Assembly (NCBI GenBank): GCA_012800135.1
Contig: JAAZJV010000307.1
Coordinates: 1-7,966 of the forward strand
Direction: 5' to 3'
Origin: Clostridiaceae bacterium
GTDB taxonomy: Bacteria; Bacillota; Clostridia; Saccharofermentanales; DTU023
Length of the DNA: 7,966 nt
How positions within the stretch are numbered: position 1 is the first letter of the stretch; every line of letters starts with the position of its first letter. Of the stretch, positions 1-4,498 are shown in pieces. Below the pieces are notes generated by a model. That model did no database searches and had not been told where the DNA came from. It saw only the letters and a program-made list of their open reading frames with translations. The position numbers and the translations under genes are program-made.

Positions 1-326
1 TCAAAATATTCGACCGGCACAACAAAAACCGTCGCTCCGCCAATGGTCACCTCGACCGGATAAGGCACATATGATGTGCCGATCGTCGTCGGCGGCATAT
101 TTGCGTTGATGGCCGTTTTGCGGCTTTTGGAGTTTGCGTGAATAATGTCGAGCACATCTTGTGTTGATTTTTCATCGACGACGGTCATCAACGTTGTATT
201 GCCAGATCTTAGAAAACCGCCCGTCGAATTCAGTTTTGTCACACGAAATCCGGCGCGGTTAACCTCCGCCATCAGGCGGGGCGCATCCTCATCGCTGATG
301 ATCGCAAAAATCAATTTCATTGCCAT
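1..326 (-). CDS. darA: Cyclic-di-AMP receptor (PII-like, DarA/PstA family), 3' end cut by window edge
   Basis: Small cytosolic PII-like protein that binds the second messenger c-di-AMP; its downstream target in most bacteria is unclear. The translation from the ATG at 320 begins MKLIFAIISDEDAPRL and contains FRVTKL, STGGFLRSGNTT, the SYVPYPVEV stretch and GGATVFVVPVEYF, which match Bacillus subtilis DarA (YaaQ, about 109 aa) nearly end to end. Only the last few residues lie beyond base 1. Two in-frame ATGs occur, at 326 (MAMKLIF) and 320 (MKLIF). I chose 326 because a full AGGAGGTGA lies 7 nt before it, but family members usually begin MKLI, so 320 is possible and would give an ATGA overlap with tmk. 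Either start overlaps the tmk stop, so translation is coupled and the two genes share an mRNA. The family assignment is firm; the exact start is not. Confidence 0.93.
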   Translation of the reverse strand, partial: MAMKLIFAIISDEDAPRLMAEVNRAGFRVTKLNSTGGFLRSGNTTLMTVVDEKSTQDVLDIIHANSKSRKTAINANMPPTTIGTSYVPYPVEVTIGGATVFVVPVEYF

Positions 327-949
327 AATCTCTTCACCTCCTCGCGGATTAACGCCGCAGTATCTTCTTTTTCCCCTTGAGACTCCACCACTACAACTCG
401 TGTCGGTTCCTCTGAAGCGATCTCTCTAAAGCCTTCACAAACACGCTGTTTAAACCGTTCCGACTCTATGTCCAAGCGATCGTGTTCGCCCTCAACGTGG
501 CGTTTTCGAAGGCGTTGGTCGCGCGCGCGGTCTCCAAGCTCAAGCAAAATAGTCAGATCCGGACGTACTCCTGCAGTCGCCCACGTGTTCATGGAGCGGA
601 TCATCTCTAAAGAAAGACCGCGTCCATAACCTTGGTACGCAACGGATGAATCGCTAAAACGATCTGAAATCACCCATGCACCGCTCTCAAGTGCGGGAAT
701 GAGCACTTCTCGCGTCAGCTGTGCACGAGCAGCTTCAAAGAGAAACAGTTCCGTCTCTGCTGTCATGTTGTCGTGGCGCATATCGAGGAGAATTTGACGT
801 ATACGCTCCCCAATCTCCGTACCGCCCGGCTCGCGAAGAAGCACCACACGGTATCCTAAAGAAAGAAGATAGTCGGAAAGCAGCGTGATCTGCGTCGATT
901 TCCCGGATCCGTCGATCCCTTCAAATGTAATCAGTTTTCCTTTCAGCAC
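317..949 (-). CDS. tmk: Thymidylate (dTMP) kinase
   Basis: Cytosolic enzyme that phosphorylates dTMP to dTDP with ATP, an essential step in dTTP synthesis. The 210-aa product has the family's normal length. Visible motifs are the P-loop GIDGSGKST (residues 11-19), the REPGGT segment (39-44), the DRFSDSSVAYQG motif (96-107) that contacts dTMP, and an Arg-rich LID region (about 141-158). The P-loop lacks an internal Arg while the LID carries several, the arrangement seen in many bacterial enzymes. The start is the GTG at 949: an in-frame TAA lies 15 nt upstream and GGAAG lies 5 nt before it, a weak ribosome binding site. It is followed directly by darA with overlap, the order known from B. subtilis (tmk-yaaQ). 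A promoter candidate lies about 120 bp upstream. Confidence 0.96.
   Translation of the reverse strand: MLKGKLITFEGIDGSGKSTQITLLSDYLLSLGYRVVLLREPGGTEIGERIRQILLDMRHDNMTAETELFLFEAARAQLTREVLIPALESGAWVISDRFSDSSVAYQGYGRGLSLEMIRSMNTWATAGVRPDLTILLELGDRARDQRLRKRHVEGEHDRLDIESERFKQRVCEGFREIASEEPTRVVVVESQGEKEDTAALIREEVKRLWQ
334..342 (-). promoter_or_regulatory. Ribosome binding site of darA inside the tmk 3' end
   Basis: Read on the minus strand this is AGGAGGTGA, a near-perfect complement of the 16S rRNA 3' end. It lies 7 nt before the ATG at 326 and 13 nt before the ATG at 320, so it favours the upstream start. It lies within the last codons of tmk. Confidence 0.75.
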
Positions 950-1066
950 GCTATCTTCCGTTTACCTTTCATTCCAAGCTAACATCGACCATAATCCTCT
1001 AAGTGCTCTATTTTTGTAAAAAACACTCGAAATAAAGTCTCAGTCAGGTATATTTTTAGTTTATTT

Positions 1067-1094
1067 ATTATACCAATCACAGACCGTTTCGCAA
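1067..1094 (-). promoter_or_regulatory. Probable sigma-A-type promoter for tmk-darA
   Basis: Read on the minus strand there is a perfect TATAAT -10 box (1072-1067) and a TTGCGA -35-like box (1094-1089, 4 of 6 matches) separated by 16 nt. Transcription would start near 1060 and give a leader of about 110 nt before the GTG of tmk. The surrounding DNA is strongly AT-rich, as expected for a promoter. The -10 match is convincing, the -35 only moderate. Confidence 0.55.
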
Positions 1095-1153
1095 AAAACA
1101 GTGTATGTGAAAATATGCTTTGTATATTTCAGAAAGACGGATGTATCTCTTTT

Positions 1154-1176
1154 GTGATGAAAGCGCCTTTCATTAC
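1154..1176. repeat. 10-bp inverted repeat, possible operator
   Basis: GTGATGAAAG (1154-1163) and CTTTCATTAC (1167-1176) are inverted copies with a single mismatch, a G-T wobble if folded as RNA, around a 3-nt centre CGC. Neither strand has a T-run after it, so it does not look like a terminator. It sits between the two divergent promoter candidates, which suits a protein-binding site. Its core, TGAAAGCGCCTTTCA, resembles a CcpA cre box but is one base too long in the middle. Confidence 0.5.
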
Positions 1177-1286
1177 ATAGACGGGTTCACTGAGGGATTC
1201 TCCTTTTTCTGTTCTTGAAGCATTTTAATTATTTAACTTCTATACTTCAATTTTAGCTTTGAAATCAGAAATAAAGCAGTAATATT

Positions 1287-1316
1287 CAGACATATGGTAG
1301 GAATTTGTGATAAAAT
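1287..1316 (+). promoter_or_regulatory. Possible promoter of the molybdenum hydroxylase operon
   Basis: A -10-like TAAAAT (1311-1316) is preceded by TG at 1308-1309, giving an extended -10 (TGATAAAAT). A -35-like CAGACA (1287-1292, 4 of 6) stands 18 nt upstream. Transcription would begin near 1323 and yield a leader of about 335 nt. A rival -10, TTTAAT at 1354-1359, has no good -35 partner. Both are weak calls from sequence alone. Confidence 0.4.
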
Positions 1317-1320
1317 GAAT

Positions 1321-1349
1321 CCAATTAAATGTGAATAGTTCACAATTGG
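1321..1349. repeat. Perfect palindrome TGTGAA-TAG-TTCACA with paired flanks
   Basis: TGTGAA (1330-1335) and TTCACA (1339-1344) are perfect inverted copies around TAG, and the flanking CCAAT (1321-1325) and ATTGG (1345-1349) also pair. The half-sites resemble CRP-like (TGTGA-N6-TCACA) or Rex-like (TTGTGAA-N4-TTCACAA) sites, but the centre is one base shorter than either, so no regulator is assigned. It lies at or just past the predicted start point of the hydroxylase operon, where a repressor would block transcription. As RNA it would form a 5' hairpin. Confidence 0.5.
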
Positions 1350-1359
1350 GCGTTTTAAT

Positions 1360-1657
1360 AGATCGTTTGTTCTAGCAGAAGCGCCTTAGTATTAGGTCGG
1401 TATATGTGTGTCGGCTCCGAGGGGAAGGAGGTCTGTGACGGAGTCTGTGCCGCATAAGCTGGAGGTCGTGCGAGGACTTTTCTCTCGATAAAACGGCCAC
1501 AAGAAGTCCGCAGTTCGAAACTGGCAAGTATTTTGTTGCTTGACTTGCCTAAGAAATCGCTAACTGTGACAATCGCGATCTGATTGTCGTGGACAGGAGC
1601 CGTCCGGAACACTCCATGAAGTGGACGGTTCCACATTATTGCGTGTGTGAGGTTTAT
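1360..1657 (+). ncRNA. Candidate structured 5' leader RNA of the hydroxylase operon (type unknown)
   Basis: No credible gene lies here, yet composition rises to about 50% GC at about 1381 and many hairpins can form. CTCCG (1415-1419) pairs with CGGAG (1439-1443), extendable by GGC/GCC. GGACTT (1474-1479) pairs with AAGTCC (1504-1509), GGCAAGT (1523-1529) with ACTTGCC (1543-1549), and GACAATC (1568-1574) with GATTGTC (1582-1588). Near the start codon three pairings compete: GGAC (1591-1594) with GTCC (1602-1605), CCGTCC (1600-1605) with GGACGG (1623-1628), and GTGGA (1621-1625) with TCCAC (1630-1634). Mutually exclusive stems just before a start codon are typical of a riboswitch expression platform. 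The molybdenum-cofactor riboswitch class is a natural candidate because the operon encodes a molybdopterin enzyme, but I cannot confirm its consensus by eye. No T-box, TPP, FMN or lysine-riboswitch motif was recognised. Confidence 0.4.
1648..1652 (+). promoter_or_regulatory. Ribosome binding site of the small-subunit gene
   Basis: TGAGG lies 5 nt before the ATG at 1658. It is a modest site, and it supports 1658 over the in-frame GTG at 1589, which has no clear site and would add 23 residues unlike the family. Confidence 0.6.
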
Positions 1658-2140
1658 ATGAGCCGAAACTTAAATTTAACAATCAACGGAAAAATGTACG
1701 AATTTACTGTTGGTGACCGTTTAGGGCAGATTCCGGAAAATGAGACACTCGTCGACACATTGAGGGATCGTCTCGGGCTGACCGGCACTAAACGGTCTTG
1801 TGGACAGGGAGCCTGCGGCTGTTGTACCGTCATCATCGACGGAAAAGCTGTTGCTTCTTGTCTGACGCTGACAGTCGAATGTGAGGGAAAGAAGATTACG
1901 ACGATTGAGGGATTGGCCGATCCCGTCACGGGCGAACTCGATCCGATACAGAAAGCCTTTAATGAGCACAATGCTTTTCAGTGCGGCTTCTGTACGCCGG
2001 GCATCATCATGTCTACCAAAGCGCTGCTTGACGCCAATCCGAATCCGACAGAAGAAGAGCTCAAAGAAGCACTATCCGGCAACTACTGTCGATGCATCAG
2101 CCACTATCAGGTGATAGAGGCTGTGAAATCCATCATATAA
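1658..2140 (+). CDS. Molybdenum hydroxylase small subunit with two 2Fe-2S clusters (xanthine dehydrogenase/CoxS family)
   Basis: Electron-transfer subunit carrying electrons from the molybdenum site of the large subunit to FAD. The 160-aa product has the family's usual length. The N-terminal ferredoxin-like domain holds the plant-type cluster ligands C48, C53, C56 and C68 (CGQGACGCC, then SCL). The C-terminal helical domain holds C109, C112, C144 and C146 (QCGFCTPG and YCRC). Q108, just before CGFC, corresponds to the conserved Gln that contacts the pterin in this family. All eight ligands are present, so both clusters should form. No signal peptide is seen, so it is cytosolic. It is the first gene of the operon, 11 nt before the large subunit, and follows a long structured leader. 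Its substrate follows from the large subunit and is unknown. Confidence 0.95.
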   Translation: MSRNLNLTINGKMYEFTVGDRLGQIPENETLVDTLRDRLGLTGTKRSCGQGACGCCTVIIDGKAVASCLTLTVECEGKKITTIEGLADPVTGELDPIQKAFNEHNAFQCGFCTPGIIMSTKALLDANPNPTEEELKEALSGNYCRCISHYQVIEAVKSII

Positions 2141-2145
2141 GGAGG
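2141..2145 (+). promoter_or_regulatory. Ribosome binding site of the large-subunit gene
   Basis: GGAGG directly follows the TAA of the small-subunit gene and lies 6 nt before the ATG at 2152. It decides the start against an in-frame upstream ATG at 2092 that lies inside the small-subunit gene. Confidence 0.8.
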
Positions 2146-2151
2146 TTGTCA

Positions 2152-4488
2152 ATGAAGCACTTAGATGAAGCGCTTAAACCATATCGGAATAAAACCGAAT
2201 ACCGTCATATCGGCAAATCTGTACGTCGACAGGACGGTGAAGCGATCGTCACGGGAAAAGCCCTCTACTGCGACGATATCTATATCCCGAACGCGCTCTA
2301 TATGAAAGTTCTAAGATCGCCCCACCCGCACGCCGAGGTGGTATCGATCGACACATCGGAAGCGCTCGCACTGCCCGGTGTCGAAGCCATCATGACACAT
2401 GAGAATTCGCCGCAATGGAAAACAGGGCAGCCTGCGCACCGTCTCCCAATCGACAGAATTGTCCGCTACGTCGGTGATGCCGTCGCCGCTGTCATGGCGA
2501 CATCAAAGCAGATCGCAGAGGATGCGCTCGAACTCATCAAGGTCGAGTATAAGCTTCTCCCCGCTGTTTACGATGTTGAAGATGCGATTAAGCCCGATGC
2601 TTATCAGATCTACGGCGAAGAGTATAACATTGAGTGGCTGGGTTATCGCTACGAGAATAACAAGCTTCCCCCCGGAAGTTACTTTGAACACCCCGAAGAT
2701 CCTCCGTTCTATTTCATCAGAGAGGGTGATCCGGAGAAGGGCTTTGAAGAATGCGACGCCGTCGTCGAAGGCAAAGTTTCTTACGACAAGGCGACATTCC
2801 CCGGCGCCCCCGAAACGCCCTTTATCGCCGCAAGGTGGGAAGACGAAGACCACGTCACTGTTTGGGCATCGTCTCAGTCCCCGAACATGATGAGTCGTCC
2901 GCTGGGTGCGGCAATTAACGCGCACGTGTTTGCAAATGTTCCGAATGTAGGCGGAAGCTACGGCAACAAGAACGGCATGGGGTACATTTCGCTCTTTGTC
3001 GCCGCCGCTGCGAAAGTCGCAGGCAAACCGGTTCGATACGCCATGTCAAAAGAAGAGCAGATGCTCGTCTACGAACGCCGTCTCGGCAACAAGTTCATCG
3101 GAAAAATCGGAGTTAAAAAAGACGGCATGATCCATGCGATCAAAGGAGACTGGCTCGTTGACACAGGAATGTCGGCCGAGTTGACACAAGGCCAAGTTGC
3201 GGAAGGCCTCGGCGAATTGCATATCGCGTTCAATAAGACACCGCACTGGGATGTCAACGGTCGTGTCGTCGTGACGAACCTCTATCCGGTCGGCATTTGT
3301 AAGGGCTTTGGTGGACAGGAGTTCAAATCGTGCGCCATGCACTTGGCGACAAGAGCACTAAAAAAGCTCGACATCGATCCCTTTGAGTCTTTCCGCAAGA
3401 ACTTCTGCTCGCCAGGCAGGGAATACTACTGGCGCACCGGAAGAAAATACAAGAATGACATCATTGATTACGACAACGCGTTCGTCGGAGCTGCAGAAAA
3501 ATTCCGCTGGCATGAGCGTTGGAAGGGCTGGACAACACCGAGTCGTGTCGAAGGAAACAAGAGCTACGGTGTCGGTTTCGGTGTACACTGCAGCGGTGAC
3601 CCGTCCTGTGACGAGACATTCGCCTATGTACGTCTTGAAAACGATGAAGTCATTGTCCACTGCCCAACGTCAGAGAGTGGTATGGGCCAGCGCCTTGCTG
3701 CTGCAAAGACCGTTGCCGAAATTCTCAATGTGCCGATGGAACGTGTTTCGCTCACTCCGTCGAACAACATCAATAACCCTGCAGACTTCGGCTTGGCAGG
3801 TTCGCGCGGAACGATTACCGTGAACGCCGCCTGCGGAAGAGCGGCTGCAGATGCAAAACGGAAGCTTTTTGAGCTTTTTGCGCCTTACTTCGACTGCGAA
3901 CCGGAAGATCTCGATACAAAAGATTTGATGGTGTTCAAGAAGGATAACCCGGAGGGCGCTGTCCATTGGAATACGCTCATCCACTTCTACTATTCTATTA
4001 CGGGCGAAGGAAGGATGGACGGTAAGTTCAACACGTACTCTATGGTCTTACTTTTTGTTGAAGTTGAGATTGATCTCGACACCGGTCTTGTCAAACTGAC
4101 TGATGTCCTGAGCGGTACCGATGTCGGCCAGGTAATGAGCCCGGTCGAGCTGAAAATGCAGCTTGAGGGCGGCCTCGGCGCGGCTGGTATTGACACTGGG
4201 CACCTCGAAGGGTATGTCGTTGATCCGCATCTCGGACGGACGTTGACCGGCAACCTGATCGACTACAAATGGCGCACTTTTACGGAGTTGCCTAATTTCG
4301 ACACGTATATCCTGAGTTCGAAGTGGCCGACAGAAAACCCGTTCGGTGCGATCGGCATCGGCGAAATCACCGGCGCGGCCGGACCGGCAGCTGTCGCGAT
4401 GGCCATTGAGAGTGCGTTGGGCGGATATGAATTCAACGAATATCCCATCACGCCCGATAAAGTCTTGAAAGCGCTTGGAAAAGCATAG
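2152..4488 (+). CDS. Molybdopterin-binding large subunit of a xanthine dehydrogenase-family hydroxylase, substrate unknown
   Basis: Catalytic subunit that would hydroxylate a substrate carbon with water-derived oxygen at a molybdopterin site. The 778-aa product has the normal length for a separate large subunit. The N-terminal domain (about 18-140, with GKSVRRQDGEAIVTGKALY and YVGDAVAAVMA) is the aldehyde oxidase/xanthine dehydrogenase a/b hammerhead. The molybdopterin-binding domains follow: GGSYGNK (267-273), GFGGQE (385-390), GMGQ (510-513), AGSRGT (549-554) and GIGE (735-738), where E738 is the expected catalytic glutamate. By-eye comparison with bovine xanthine oxidase puts N274 at E802, G352 at R880 and K384 at R912, so the residues that orient purines there are not kept. 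Xanthine is therefore not supported as substrate. No in-frame TGA occurs and no signal peptide is seen. The stop overlaps the ribosome binding site of the next gene, showing tight operon coupling. Confidence 0.93.
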   Translation: MKHLDEALKPYRNKTEYRHIGKSVRRQDGEAIVTGKALYCDDIYIPNALYMKVLRSPHPHAEVVSIDTSEALALPGVEAIMTHENSPQWKTGQPAHRLPIDRIVRYVGDAVAAVMATSKQIAEDALELIKVEYKLLPAVYDVEDAIKPDAYQIYGEEYNIEWLGYRYENNKLPPGSYFEHPEDPPFYFIREGDPEKGFEECDAVVEGKVSYDKATFPGAPETPFIAARWEDEDHVTVWASSQSPNMMSRPLGAAINAHVFANVPNVGGSYGNKNGMGYISLFVAAAAKVAGKPVRYAMSKEEQMLVYERRLGNKFIGKIGVKKDGMIHAIKGDWLVDTGMSAELTQGQVAEGLGELHIAFNKTPHWDVNGRVVVTNLYPVGICKGFGGQEFKSCAMHLATRALKKLDIDPFESFRKNFCSPGREYYWRTGRKYKNDIIDYDNAFVGAAEKFRWHERWKGWTTPSRVEGNKSYGVGFGVHCSGDPSCDETFAYVRLENDEVIVHCPTSESGMGQRLAAAKTVAEILNVPMERVSLTPSNNINNPADFGLAGSRGTITVNAACGRAAADAKRKLFELFAPYFDCEPEDLDTKDLMVFKKDNPEGAVHWNTLIHFYYSITGEGRMDGKFNTYSMVLLFVEVEIDLDTGLVKLTDVLSGTDVGQVMSPVELKMQLEGGLGAAGIDTGHLEGYVVDPHLGRTLTGNLIDYKWRTFTELPNFDTYILSSKWPTENPFGAIGIGEITGAAGPAAVAMAIESALGGYEFNEYPITPDKVLKALGKA

Positions 4489-4493
4489 GAGAG
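4487..4493 (+). promoter_or_regulatory. Ribosome binding site of the composite flavoprotein gene
   Basis: AGGAGAG starts inside the TAG stop codon of the large-subunit gene. Its AGGAG core ends 7 nt before the ATG at 4499. It favours that ATG over an in-frame TTG at 4475 that lies inside the preceding gene. Confidence 0.75.
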
Positions 4494-4498
4494 CGGAT

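Larger units (their letters stand above)
950..1350. other. AT-rich divergent intergenic region without a gene
   Basis: I see no credible coding region here. It separates the minus-strand tmk from the plus-strand hydroxylase operon and must hold both promoters. Besides the two promoter candidates and two clear palindromes listed separately, it has a weaker inverted repeat, TGAAAATAT (1108-1116) against ATATTTCA (1124-1131), lying just upstream of the tmk -35 box. The base composition is clearly more AT-rich than the coding DNA on either side and than the stretch from about 1381 to 1640. Confidence 0.7.

Noticed and set aside
1157..1171. CcpA cre box at TGAAAGCGCCTTTCA
   Set aside because: One base too long in the centre to fit the 14-nt consensus, so kept only as a palindrome of unknown function.
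1415..1470. Cobalamin riboswitch, suggested by GGGAAGGAGGT followed by TGCCGC
   Set aside because: The conserved CCCGC-ACTGT core and the B12-box ending are absent; the similarity is limited to short G-rich words.
1501..1530. tRNA T-arm-like sequence CAGTTCGAAACTG
   Set aside because: Only 3 bp pair if the usual 7-nt T-loop is imposed, and no acceptor stem, anticodon arm or CCA end can be built around it.
1540..1566. Second plus-strand promoter with TTGACT as -35
   Set aside because: No TATAAT-like box at 16-18 nt downstream; the nearest candidate, TAACTG, is poor and at the wrong spacing.
1355..1636. 93-codon open frame on the minus strand opposite the hydroxylase leader
   Set aside because: No ribosome binding site, no recognisable protein family, and its span coincides with the hairpin-rich leader on the plus strand. 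An open frame of this length is plausible by chance.
1589..1657. N-terminal extension of the small subunit from a GTG at 1589
   Set aside because: The 23 extra residues do not match the family, no good ribosome binding site precedes the GTG, and the ATG at 1658 has TGAGG at 5 nt.
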